DNA from: Reyranella sp.
GTDB taxonomy: Bacteria > Pseudomonadota > Alphaproteobacteria > Reyranellales > Reyranellaceae
Direction: 5' to 3'
DNA: 64,000 bases
NCBI RefSeq assembly: GCF_004297265.1
Contig: NZ_SCUT01000010.1
Coordinates: 1-64,000 of the forward strand
Shown: positions 17,181-25,301 of the stretch, one piece after another
Position numbering within the stretch: the first letter of the stretch is position 1
Layout: each line of letters starts with the position of its first letter
The notes under the pieces: generated by a model
What the model was told of the DNA's origin: nothing
Database searches by the model: none
What the model saw: only the letters and a program-made list of their open reading frames with translations
Made by a program: the position numbers and the translations under genes

Positions 17181-17627
17181 ATGAGGTTTTTCGGACTGTC
17201 GGCCTTTGCCGCCGTGTCGCTGATCGTCGCCACCGCCGGTGCACAGACGGCGATCCAGGCGGGCGAATGGGAGACGACGGAAAAGACCACGATGGAAGGC
17301 GTGCAGCCGATGCCGTCATCATCCAAGAAGATCTGCCTCGCGGCCGACGAGGCCCAGCTCGAGCGCCTGCTGTTCCCGACGCCGGACGAGATCAAGCAGC
17401 ATGGTTGCAAGTATGAGCCGGGCGCGAAGAAGGCGGGCGTGCTCGCCGCCACCCTGACCTGCCCGCCGAACGACCAGACGCCGGGTGTGACCGCCAAGGC
17501 CGAGATCACCTACACACAGACCAGCTATCAGGGGATTGGACAACTCGAGGCGGCCGACAAATCCGGCACGACGGTCAAGGGCAAGAGCGAGCTGAGCGGC
17601 AAGCGCCTGGGCGATTGTCCGAAGTAG
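17181..17627 (+). CDS. Periplasmic DUF3617-family protein
   Basis: 148 residues, with a signal peptide of about 22 residues ending ATAGA-Q and a clear aggag ribosome site before ATG 17181. The mature part reads IQAGEWETTEKTTMEGV, KKICLAADEAQ and GTTVKGKSELSGKRLGDCPK, the pattern of DUF3617 proteins (start 'pG.We', paired cysteines). Function unknown. It is convergent with the downstream kinase gene. Confidence 0.75.
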   Translation: MRFFGLSAFAAVSLIVATAGAQTAIQAGEWETTEKTTMEGVQPMPSSSKKICLAADEAQLERLLFPTPDEIKQHGCKYEPGAKKAGVLAATLTCPPNDQTPGVTAKAEITYTQTSYQGIGQLEAADKSGTTVKGKSELSGKRLGDCPK

Positions 17628-17639
17628 CGTGGTCGCCGT

Positions 17640-19619
17640 TCAGGCGCGGTCGCGGCCGAAGAGGCGCGTCAGCCGCAGTTCGAGGGTGCTGCGCACGAAC
17701 GGTTTCATGATCAGTTCCGTGCCGGGTCCGAGCGGCGCCGCGTTGGGCTGGGCATAGCCAGTCATCAGCACGATGCGTACGCCGGGGCGCACCTGGCGCA
17801 CGTAATCGGCTACCTGCCAGCCATCGGTACCGCCCGGCAGACCGATATCCGTCATGAGAAGGTCGACCGGATGACCCGCGTCGACGTGACTGCGCGCCGC
17901 CATGGCGTCGGCCGCCGTCGCGACGTCGAAGCCGAGCTGACGAAGTGATTCGGCGACGTGCTCGCGGACGCCCTGTTGGTCCTCGACGACCAGCGCATGA
18001 CGGGCCTTACCGTCGAACTGACCCCCGTCTGGCACCGTGTCGCGGACGATGGCGGTGCCTTCGGGCAGGCGCGGGAAGGACAGGCGCACCGTCGTGCCCT
18101 TGCCTTCGGTCGAAACCAGGTCGAGCGATCCGTCCGACTGCGCCATGAAGCCCGCCACTTGGGCGAGGCCGAGACCGGTCCCCTCGCCATGACGCTTGGT
18201 CGTGAAGAACGGCTCCATGGCACGCCGCTGCGTCTCCTCCGACATGCCGATGCCGGTGTCGGATACGGTGAGGAGAACGCGATCGCCGCGCGAGAGGGTG
18301 CGGATGACCAGCTTGCCGCCGCCCGGCATGGCGTCGCGTGCATTCACCGCGAGGTTCAGCAGCGCATTCTCCAGCTGGTTGGAATCGATCGTGACCAGCG
18401 GCAGCTCCTCCTCGAGGTCGATCTCGAGTTCGATGCTCTCGCCGATCGTGCGGTGGAGCATGTCGATCAGGCCGCCGACCAGAACGTTCAGGCTGGCCGG
18501 CTTGGGATCGCTGGGCTGGCGGCGGGCGAAGGCCAGCAGGCGGTGCGTCAGTGCTGCGGCCTGGGTCGCCGCCTGCATCACCAGATCGGCGCGGCGATGC
18601 TGCGCCTTTTCGTCGGCCGGCAGGGCCTTCTTCAGAGCCTCGGTCGATCCCAGCACGACCGTCAGCATGTTGTTGAAGTCGTGGGCGATGCCGCCGGTGA
18701 GCTGGCCGATCGCCTCCATCTTCTGGACCTGCCGCAGGGCAGCCTCGGCCTGCTGGCGCTCCTCGATCTCGGCGCGCAGGCGGCGGTTGGCCTCGGTCAG
18801 CGCGCCGGTGCGCAGCGTGACCTCGCGCTCCAGCCAGGCATTGGTGCGCTCCATGGCGTCCTGCTGCGTCTTCTCGACCGTCAGATCGCGCAGCACTAGG
18901 ATGAATCCCTGGGCCGGGCCGCCGCGCGCCCGCAGCGGCGCCATCACGCAACTCGCCCAGATCGGCCGTCCGTCCTTGCGCAGATGCCATCGGTTGGAAG
19001 TCACGGTCGCTTCCGTCGAAGCGCGCCTGCGCTCGGCGTGCGGCACGTCGCCGGCGACGTCCTCGGGCGTGTAGATGCAATCTGCCGACTGGCCCAGCAC
19101 CTCCACCTCGGCCCAACCCAGTACGCGGTGGGCACCCTCGCTCCAGCTCTGGATGATGCCGTTCTGGTCGACCGTGACGATGGCGTGGTCGACCACGCTC
19201 TGCACGATCATGCGGTAGAGCTCGTTGCTCTGTTCCGCCGCCTGTTCGGCGCGCTTCAGGCGCAGCAGGGCACGGATGGTGGCAAGCAGTTCCGAAGGCT
19301 CGACCGGCTGGCTGAGATAGGCGTCGGCGCCGCTGTCCAGCCCGACCGCGCGGTCCTGGGGAGCTACGAAGGAGGCCGAGATCTGCAGGACAAGAAGGTG
19401 GATGTCCTGCTTCTTGATGAGGCGGCAGACCTCGAAGCCGTTGATGTCGGGCAGCTTGACGTCGAGCAGGACGAGGTCGGGCCGTTCGCGCCGCGCCACC
19501 TCCAGCGCCTCGATGCCGGTGCGCGCCTCGATGACCTCGTAGCCGCCCTGGCGCAGCAGCCGCGACTTGATGTATCGGCCGGACTCGTTGTCGTCGACGT
19601 TCAGGATCAGCGGCTTCAA
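17640..19619 (-). CDS. Hybrid sensor histidine kinase: REC-PAS-HisKA-HATPase-REC
   Basis: 659 residues. An N-terminal receiver (1-120; phosphoacceptor D53) has Gln in place of the usual switch Lys (YLSQPVEP). Next come a PAS domain (about 135-250: MIVQSVVDHAIVTVDQNGIIQSWSEGA), a short coiled coil, HisKA with H313 (IGQLTGGIAHDFNNML), an HATPase domain (NALLNLAVNARDAMPGGG, DTGIGM, GTGLGLAQV) and a C-terminal receiver (VVEDQQGVREH, LLMTDIGLPGG, MKPF). The start is taken as TTG 19619, which overlaps the upstream stop as TTGA. It is last in the rsb operon and is cytoplasmic (no membrane helix), so it probably receives its signal from the stressosome products. Confidence 0.88.
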   Translation of the reverse strand: MKPLILNVDDNESGRYIKSRLLRQGGYEVIEARTGIEALEVARRERPDLVLLDVKLPDINGFEVCRLIKKQDIHLLVLQISASFVAPQDRAVGLDSGADAYLSQPVEPSELLATIRALLRLKRAEQAAEQSNELYRMIVQSVVDHAIVTVDQNGIIQSWSEGAHRVLGWAEVEVLGQSADCIYTPEDVAGDVPHAERRRASTEATVTSNRWHLRKDGRPIWASCVMAPLRARGGPAQGFILVLRDLTVEKTQQDAMERTNAWLEREVTLRTGALTEANRRLRAEIEERQQAEAALRQVQKMEAIGQLTGGIAHDFNNMLTVVLGSTEALKKALPADEKAQHRRADLVMQAATQAAALTHRLLAFARRQPSDPKPASLNVLVGGLIDMLHRTIGESIELEIDLEEELPLVTIDSNQLENALLNLAVNARDAMPGGGKLVIRTLSRGDRVLLTVSDTGIGMSEETQRRAMEPFFTTKRHGEGTGLGLAQVAGFMAQSDGSLDLVSTEGKGTTVRLSFPRLPEGTAIVRDTVPDGGQFDGKARHALVVEDQQGVREHVAESLRQLGFDVATAADAMAARSHVDAGHPVDLLMTDIGLPGGTDGWQVADYVRQVRPGVRIVLMTGYAQPNAAPLGPGTELIMKPFVRSTLELRLTRLFGRDRA

Positions 19620-21367
19620 GACGAACCGCCTTTCTTCATGGCCTGGACGACGTGGCCGGCGAGGATGGCGCGCGACAGGTTCGACTTCGAGAGGATACCC
19701 ACGGCGCCGCGCAGCCGCTCGTGGTGCTCGGGTCCGAGCAGCGAGGAAGTGAGGATCAACACCGGAATGTGTGCGGTGGCCGGATCGCCCTTCAGGGAAC
19801 GGAAGACCTCGAAGCCGGTGAGGCCGGGCAGATGGAGGTCGAGCAGGATGAAATCCGGCATCTCGACCTGCGCCAGCCGCAGGCCTTCGGTGCCGTCCGC
19901 CGCCTCGATCAGCGCCCACGGTCCCTCGCTGCGCAGCATGTGCGTGAGGACGTAGCGGGTGCTCTCCTCGTCGTCGACGATCAGCACCTTGCCCACACCC
20001 TCGGCCACCACGGCGCTCTCCAGCGACGTGCCGGGTAGCACGGCGGGGATGTCGAGCGTGAAGGTCGAACCCTGGCCGGCCTCGCTCTCGACCGTGATGA
20101 CGCCACCCATGACACCGGCCAGTTTGCGCGAAAGCGGCAGGCCGAGGCCGGAGCCCTTGGTCCGGGTCTGAAGCGGGTTTCGGATCTGGACGAACTCGTC
20201 GAAGATCCGCTCGCGCTCGTCGTCGGGAATCCCGATGCCGCTGTCGCGCACCACGAACTCGACGCGGCCCGGCACAGGCGTGGCGACGGTGACACTCACT
20301 TCGCCGCGCTCGGTGTATTTGAGGGCGTTGGAGACGAGATTGCGCAGGATCTGCTGGAGCTTGCCCTCGTCGGTATAGAGAACGAGGCCGCCGGTGAGGT
20401 CGCGGAAGACCAGATCCACCTCCGTGCTGGTCTGCAAGGGCTTCATGATGCCGCGCAGGGCGGAGAGCAGCTCGGCCACCTCGACCTTGACCGGGTGCAG
20501 GTCGATACGGCCCGCTTCGACCTTGGCGAGGTCGAGCAGGTCGTTGACGAGGCGGGTCAGCGTGTCGGCCGACTGTCGGACATAGGAGAGTTGGCGCTGC
20601 TGCTCCTCGTTCAGTGGCCCGTCGGTCTGGTCCGCCAGCATGCGGGTCAGCGCCGTGATGGAGTTGAGCGGCGTGCGCAGTTCATGGCTGACGGCGGAAA
20701 GGAACTGGCTCTTGACCTCGCTGGCGCGCTTCAGCTCGTCGGCACGCTGCTCCAGTTCGGCATAGAGCGCCAGGACGCCGCGGTTCGTGCTGTCGAGCTC
20801 GGCGTTGAGTTCCGCGAGTTCCGCCCGCGCGGTCTCCAGATCGGCCATCGTCGTGAGCAGGTCGCGGTTCTGAGCCAGAACCTCCTCGACCAGAACCTCC
20901 GGGCCCGATCCTGCAAGATCTGCCGCCACCCGCCCGATCGACAGGCCGTCGGCGCCCGAGCCGCGCGGCAGGTACTTGCCGAAGCGCACCAGCGTGCCGC
21001 TCGTGCCGCTGTCGATCTCGAATTCGTCCATCAGGCGGCGCGTGCCGATCAGGCCGATGCCCATCCCGGTGGGCGAGACGTAGGTGCCACCCAGGATGCT
21101 CTCCAGCCCGGAAATTCCCGGCCCCTGGTCGCGGAAGGTCATGGTGAGTGACTGCGCCGGCGGCTCGCCCAGCAGGGAAAAGGACAGTCCGCCGCCGCCG
21201 CCGTAGCTCACGGTGTTGCGCGCCACCTCCGAGACGGCGGTGGCAATCGAGGTCTGCGACTGACGGTCGAATCCCACGAGCCGCGCGATCTGGCGGGCGC
21301 GCTGCCGGGCGCGCACGATATCCTGCTCGGTGTCGAGCCGCATGCTGTAGAGCGTGGCCTCGCTCAC
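19616..21367 (-). CDS. Hybrid histidine kinase with N-terminal RsbT-like ATPase domain
   Basis: 583 residues from GTG 21367 (GTGA overlap with the upstream stop). Residues about 8-135 form an RsbT/RsbW-like GHKL domain (AVSEVARNTVSYGGGGG, DQGPGI, GMGIGLIGTRRLMDEF). A coiled coil follows (about 160-215), then HisKA with H228 (FLSAVSHELRTPLNS), a second ATPase domain (NLVSNALKYTERG, DSGIGIP, GSGLGLPLS) and a receiver (about 458-575; D510 in FILLDLHLP, K561). The protein thus couples an anti-sigma-type switch domain to phosphorelay output. No membrane segment is present. It is translationally coupled to its neighbours on both sides. Confidence 0.88.
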   Translation of the reverse strand: MSEATLYSMRLDTEQDIVRARQRARQIARLVGFDRQSQTSIATAVSEVARNTVSYGGGGGLSFSLLGEPPAQSLTMTFRDQGPGISGLESILGGTYVSPTGMGIGLIGTRRLMDEFEIDSGTSGTLVRFGKYLPRGSGADGLSIGRVAADLAGSGPEVLVEEVLAQNRDLLTTMADLETARAELAELNAELDSTNRGVLALYAELEQRADELKRASEVKSQFLSAVSHELRTPLNSITALTRMLADQTDGPLNEEQQRQLSYVRQSADTLTRLVNDLLDLAKVEAGRIDLHPVKVEVAELLSALRGIMKPLQTSTEVDLVFRDLTGGLVLYTDEGKLQQILRNLVSNALKYTERGEVSVTVATPVPGRVEFVVRDSGIGIPDDERERIFDEFVQIRNPLQTRTKGSGLGLPLSRKLAGVMGGVITVESEAGQGSTFTLDIPAVLPGTSLESAVVAEGVGKVLIVDDEESTRYVLTHMLRSEGPWALIEAADGTEGLRLAQVEMPDFILLDLHLPGLTGFEVFRSLKGDPATAHIPVLILTSSLLGPEHHERLRGAVGILSKSNLSRAILAGHVVQAMKKGGSS

Positions 21368-22374
21368 GGCGCCCGCCTCAGGACCAGTACGGTGGCGTCG
21401 TCTCGGCCGCGCGTGCCGTCCCGGTAGAGGACCGCCGCGATCAGGGCCGGGTGCCGCGCCGCCAGACCGGGATATCGGTCGAGCGACCAACTGGTCCCGA
21501 TCCCGTCGGAATGCAGGATCACCACCAGTCCCTGACCGTCGCATGGATAGACGAACTCCCTGAGCTGCCCCGCGGTGTGGCCCGCGATTCCGTTCATGGA
21601 GACGAAACGGCGGACCTGGCCGCCCGCTGCGGCGAGACCGGCGATGTTTCCGAGGCCGCTGAAGGTGAGGGAGGACGCTACGAGATCGACGTTGGCGACG
21701 CCGATCGCGGCACCACGCGTTCCCCGCAGGCCGGCATGGATCCGCTGGACCGCCATGACGGGTGACGCGACCAGACCCTTTTGGAACAGCTCGCAGGCGG
21801 CGTTGGCCGCCTGCTGGGCCGCGACGCCATGTCCGAGCCCGTCGACGACGAGCAGGGAAACGACGCTTCCCGAGCGCACCACCGAAACTCCGTCGCCGCA
21901 CACCAGTTCCTCGGGTTTCGGCACGGACACGGAGCCGACGACAGCGAGTTTCTCCACGGGCGCGCGCCGGCCCGGCCAGAGCCGGACATAGATCGCGGTG
22001 CCATGGCCCGGTTCCGGTCCGGTCTGGGAGTGGATGTCGAACTCATCCGCCTGCCGGCGGATCGCGCCCAGGCCGACGCCGGCGGAGCCGTAGGTCGAGA
22101 CGCCGTCGCTCATGCTGTGCGCGATGTCCGCCATGCCGGGCCCGCGGTCGATCGAGATGAGTTCCAGCCCCTTGCGGTCCTCAGCGCTCACCTCGCGCAA
22201 CAGCAGGTGGCCACCACCGCCATGCCGGGCCACGTTGGTGGCCATCTCCAGCGCGACGAGGGCGGCGCGGCCGATATCCTGCTCGCTGAAGCCGCAGGTT
22301 CGCGCCACGCTTTCCACTTCGCGGCGGGCGGCGTTGGCATGGCTCGCGTCGGGCACGGGCAGGAGGCGGTTCAT
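21364..22374 (-). CDS. rsbX: RsbT-like ATPase fused to SpoIIE/RsbX-type PP2C phosphatase
   Basis: 336 residues from ATG 22374 (ATGA overlap with the rsbT stop); ATG 22383 is an alternative. The N-terminal half is a GHKL domain (ARTCGFSEQDIGRAALVALEMATNVARHGGGG, DRGPGM, AGVGLGAIRRQADEF). The C-terminal half is PP2C-like (SLLVVDGLGHGVAAQQAANAA, IAGHTAGQ, GRDDATVLVLR), the RsbX/SpoIIE fold that removes phosphate from STAS proteins. In Bacillus, RsbX is a stand-alone phosphatase resetting the stressosome; fusion to a second RsbT-like domain is a variation. The symbol is by analogy. Confidence 0.82.
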   Translation of the reverse strand: MNRLLPVPDASHANAARREVESVARTCGFSEQDIGRAALVALEMATNVARHGGGGHLLLREVSAEDRKGLELISIDRGPGMADIAHSMSDGVSTYGSAGVGLGAIRRQADEFDIHSQTGPEPGHGTAIYVRLWPGRRAPVEKLAVVGSVSVPKPEELVCGDGVSVVRSGSVVSLLVVDGLGHGVAAQQAANAACELFQKGLVASPVMAVQRIHAGLRGTRGAAIGVANVDLVASSLTFSGLGNIAGLAAAGGQVRRFVSMNGIAGHTAGQLREFVYPCDGQGLVVILHSDGIGTSWSLDRYPGLAARHPALIAAVLYRDGTRGRDDATVLVLRRAP

Positions 22375-22772
22375 CGCTTCCACCGGGCGATTGTGACCGT
22401 CGTGCCGGCACCGACCGTGCTCTGGATATCGAAGTCGTCGACCAGGCGGCGCGCGCCGCCCAGCCCATGGCCGAGCCCGTTGCCGGACGTGAAGCCGTCC
22501 GTCAGGGCCTGCTGGATGTCGGGGATGCCCGGGCCGCGATCGCGGAAAACGACGCGCACGCCCCGGCGCTCACCCAGGACGGTCTCGATATCGGCATGAC
22601 CGCCCTTGCCGTAGTCGAGCGTGTTGCGCGCAAGCTCGCTCGCCGCTGTGATCAGTTTGGTCTGGTCGACCAGCGACAGGCCGATCTCTGTCGCGCGCGC
22701 ACGGACCTTCTGGCGGACCCGCACGACGTCATCGCCCGAGGTGATCGGCAGGGTGTCAGTCGTCGTCTGCAT
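22371..22772 (-). CDS. rsbT: RsbT-type serine/threonine kinase of the stressosome
   Basis: 133 residues, a single GHKL ATPase domain: N box ITAASELARNTLDYGKGG, G1 box DRGPGIPDIQQAL and G2 GLGHGLGGARRLVDDF. The size and sequence are those of RsbT, which sits on the RsbR-RsbS scaffold, phosphorylates both and is released on stress to activate a partner. The start overlaps the rsbS end by 17 bases. There is no Bacillus-type rsbU next door; the two hybrid kinases are the likely downstream partners. Confidence 0.9.
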   Translation of the reverse strand: MQTTTDTLPITSGDDVVRVRQKVRARATEIGLSLVDQTKLITAASELARNTLDYGKGGHADIETVLGERRGVRVVFRDRGPGIPDIQQALTDGFTSGNGLGHGLGGARRLVDDFDIQSTVGAGTTVTIARWKR

Positions 22773-23145
22773 CGTCCGCCGCCTGGCCCGCGGCCGACAC
22801 GCCGCCGATGAGGGCAAGTCCACGCTCGGCATTGAGCGCAGTCTTAACCCCGGGCAGGCCGAGGCCGAGTTCGACCAGTGTGATCGCGACCTCGGGACGC
22901 ATGCCGACGACCACCGTGTCGGCATCGAGAAGGCGGGAGACGTTGGCGATGTTGGCCAGCATGCGGCCAATGAAGCTGTCGACGATCTCGAGCGCCGAGA
23001 TGTCGATCAGGACGCCGCGGGTGCGATGCTGGACGATCTTCTCGGTGAGATCGTCCTGGAGGCGCGTCGCCAGTTGGTCATGCATGTCGACCTGGATCGT
23101 CACGAGGAGCGCCGATCCGATTTTCAGGATGGGAATGCTGTCCAT
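22756..23145 (-). CDS. rsbS: RsbS-type STAS scaffold protein
   Basis: 129 residues, a single STAS domain: MDSIPILKIGSALLVTIQVDMHDQ, GVLIDISALEIVDSFIGRML and VVVGMRPEVAITLVELGLGLPG. S57 in VDSFIGR lines up with the Ser that RsbT phosphorylates in Bacillus RsbS. The acidic Ala/Asp-rich tail (about 115-129) is extra. It lies between rsbR and rsbT in the conserved order R-S-T. Confidence 0.92.
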   Translation of the reverse strand: MDSIPILKIGSALLVTIQVDMHDQLATRLQDDLTEKIVQHRTRGVLIDISALEIVDSFIGRMLANIANVSRLLDADTVVVGMRPEVAITLVELGLGLPGVKTALNAERGLALIGGVSAAGQAADDADDD

Positions 23146-23155
23146 GACGCCGGCC

Positions 23156-24046
23156 TCAGCCGCGGGCCTCGGCCGGTGGCTCCTGTGGGGCAGAGGGCGA
23201 TTGCAGCTTCATCTTGCTAACGACACGTCCCGTCCGCCTCAGCGCCAGCGCCAGCGCGTCGGCCAAGGTCGCCTTGGACACAACATTCAGTTCGACGCCT
23301 AGTTGCACGATGGTTTGCGCGATCTGCGGGCGAATGCCGCTGATGATGCAGTCCGCACCCATCAGCCGGGCGGCCGAGACCGTCTTCAGGAGATGCTGGG
23401 CGGTCAGCGTGTCGACCATGGGCACGCCGGTGATGTCGATGATGGCGATCTCCGCCTCGGTCTGGACGATGGTCTCCAGCAGATTCTGCATCACGACCTG
23501 GGTGCGGCCGCTGTCGAGGGTCCCGATGAGCGGCAGCGCGACGATGCCGTCCCAGAGCTTCACCACCGGTGTTGAGAGTTCCTCGATTTCCTTGCCCTGA
23601 CGGGCGATCAGTTCCTCGCGGGTCTTCTGGTAGGTCTCGACGGTGAACAGGCCGAGCTGGTCGATCAGCTGCGTCACGTTCCAGAGCAGGTCGTAGGCGC
23701 CGTCGCCCTTCGCCGTCTTTCGCACCTGCACAAACACGGAACGCTTCAGGGAAAAGATGAAGGTGGCGGTTTCCGTCGGAGAGAAGCCCTGCAAGGCGCG
23801 GCTCCGGGAGAAGCTCTGCAATACCTCTCGCACGTCGATATACTCGGCCCCTCGCAGGTCCATGGCATTGCCTTGCGACACGGCCTTGCCGAGGGCGTGC
23901 AGGAAGGCCCGGCCCTGGCTCTCGGCTTCCTGCGGCGTCATTCGGGTATCCTTGAGATTCAGGGTCGAAACCCAATCGGCGAGAATCTCGGCTTCGCCGT
24001 CCGTAAAGAGGCGCGCCAACGCCTGATCGTAGCTGGTAACGGCCAT
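23156..24046 (-). CDS. rsbR: RsbR-type stressosome sensor/scaffold protein
   Basis: 296 residues. The N-terminal half (about 10-140: LFTDGEAEILADWVSTL...SFSRSRALQGFSPTETATFIFSLK) resembles the all-helical RsbRD-type sensor domain. A linker helix (about 141-158) leads to a STAS domain (STPVVKLWDGIVALPLIGTLDSGRTQ, IIDITGVPMVDTLTAQHL, ISGIRPQIAQTIVQLGV). T213 in MVDT is the likely RsbT phosphorylation site by family rule. ATG 24046 has a strong ggggga Shine-Dalgarno sequence. It is the first gene of the six-gene operon. The ligand or stress sensed is unknown. Confidence 0.9.
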   Translation of the reverse strand: MAVTSYDQALARLFTDGEAEILADWVSTLNLKDTRMTPQEAESQGRAFLHALGKAVSQGNAMDLRGAEYIDVREVLQSFSRSRALQGFSPTETATFIFSLKRSVFVQVRKTAKGDGAYDLLWNVTQLIDQLGLFTVETYQKTREELIARQGKEIEELSTPVVKLWDGIVALPLIGTLDSGRTQVVMQNLLETIVQTEAEIAIIDITGVPMVDTLTAQHLLKTVSAARLMGADCIISGIRPQIAQTIVQLGVELNVVSKATLADALALALRRTGRVVSKMKLQSPSAPQEPPAEARG

Positions 24047-24187
24047 TTTTCTCCCCCTCGGCTCACGGCTGCGCCTGGCAAAGAGGCGGTGGCCGCAAGG
24101 GCAAACGCAAAGCACGGGTTTCGGTTCCGGCCGCGCTGCATTAATCAGGAGAGAGGTAGACGTCTGTACGGTAGGGGACGGAGACCC

Positions 24188-25267
24188 TCAGCCGGAGTGA
24201 GAATCCCGAAACGACGTCATGACCTGCTCGCCGAATCGCCGCATCGAGGCGAGGTTCTGGTCGTGGCTCATTGCGCCGAAGCCGGTCTGGCAGAGCAGGT
24301 GCCGGACCCCGACGTCGTGCAGCTCCGCCACCTGCTCGCGCACGCGCTTCGCGGATCCGTAGAGACAGCCGGTGCGCAACAGGAACGGAACCGCCTCGGA
24401 ATCCGGCACCTTCGGATCGGTCCAGGCATTGAGCGTCGCGGGCTCGGGCGCAAAGTCGGCCGGATTGTGCGCCTCGCGCACATGCATCATATGCTCGCGC
24501 GTCTCGACCAGCAGCGCGGCCAGCGCATCCTCCGCCTCGGCGTCGGATTCTCCGACATAGACATTGCGCCACAGTGCGCTCTGGGTGAGCAGCCGTTCCT
24601 TGGTCGGCGCATCATGGCCGCCCTCGTCGATGCCGGCGGCGTAGGTTGCCCAGCGCTCTCTGATGCGCTCGACCGGCAAGCGGGCGGTCAGGATCGGCAT
24701 GCCCAGCCTGCCGCATTCCCGGAACGAGCCGGGCGAGATCACGCTGCGCCACAGCGGCGGGCCAGGCTGCTGCACGGGTCTGGGCCGGATCGCCGGCACA
24801 TGCAGCTTGTGGAAGCGGCCTTCGTAGTCGAGCGGCGATTCGGTCCAGGCACGCTGCAGGATGTCGACCGTCTCCTCCATGCGCTCGCGGCTGTCGGTGC
24901 TGCGCATTCCGTGGCCGACGAATTCGTATTCATTGTAGGCGGTGCCCTTGCCGATGCCGACATCGATGCGGCCCTTGCTGAGATTGTCGAGCAGGGCGAG
25001 CTGGACGGCGAGGCGAACCGGATGATGGAAGGGCGTCTGCACTACGGCGAAGCCCAGCCGCACCTTGCTGGTCTTCATCGCCAGCGCTGCTGCGAACATC
25101 AACGAGTCGCAGTAGACGCTCTCGCCGGTGAAATAATGCTCGGTCAGCCAGACGTCGGAAAAGCCCAGCCGTTCGGCCTCGCAGGCCTGGGCCACGATGT
25201 CGTCGATGCGGGCGGCGTCCTCGTCGGGCGAGGGCGACATTGCAAGGGTAAGCCATCCGAACTGCAT
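24188..25267 (-). CDS. Luciferase-like (LLM class) flavin-dependent oxidoreductase
   Basis: 359 residues with a bacterial-luciferase TIM-barrel pattern: FGWLTLAMSPSPDEDAARIDDIVAQACEAERLGFSDVWLTEHYF, RIDVGIGKGTAYNEYEFVGHG, and a C-terminal GTPDEVREQVAEL-like stretch (KRVREQVAELHDVGVRHLLCQTGFG). It uses reduced flavin and oxygen, and its substrate is unknown. A reductase partner is not adjacent. It is divergent from the SGNH-like gene. Confidence 0.87.
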   Translation of the reverse strand: MQFGWLTLAMSPSPDEDAARIDDIVAQACEAERLGFSDVWLTEHYFTGESVYCDSLMFAAALAMKTSKVRLGFAVVQTPFHHPVRLAVQLALLDNLSKGRIDVGIGKGTAYNEYEFVGHGMRSTDSRERMEETVDILQRAWTESPLDYEGRFHKLHVPAIRPRPVQQPGPPLWRSVISPGSFRECGRLGMPILTARLPVERIRERWATYAAGIDEGGHDAPTKERLLTQSALWRNVYVGESDAEAEDALAALLVETREHMMHVREAHNPADFAPEPATLNAWTDPKVPDSEAVPFLLRTGCLYGSAKRVREQVAELHDVGVRHLLCQTGFGAMSHDQNLASMRRFGEQVMTSFRDSHSG

Positions 25268-25301
25268 TCTACTCTCCGCGTGGTGCCTGCAGTCCTATAG
25301 C

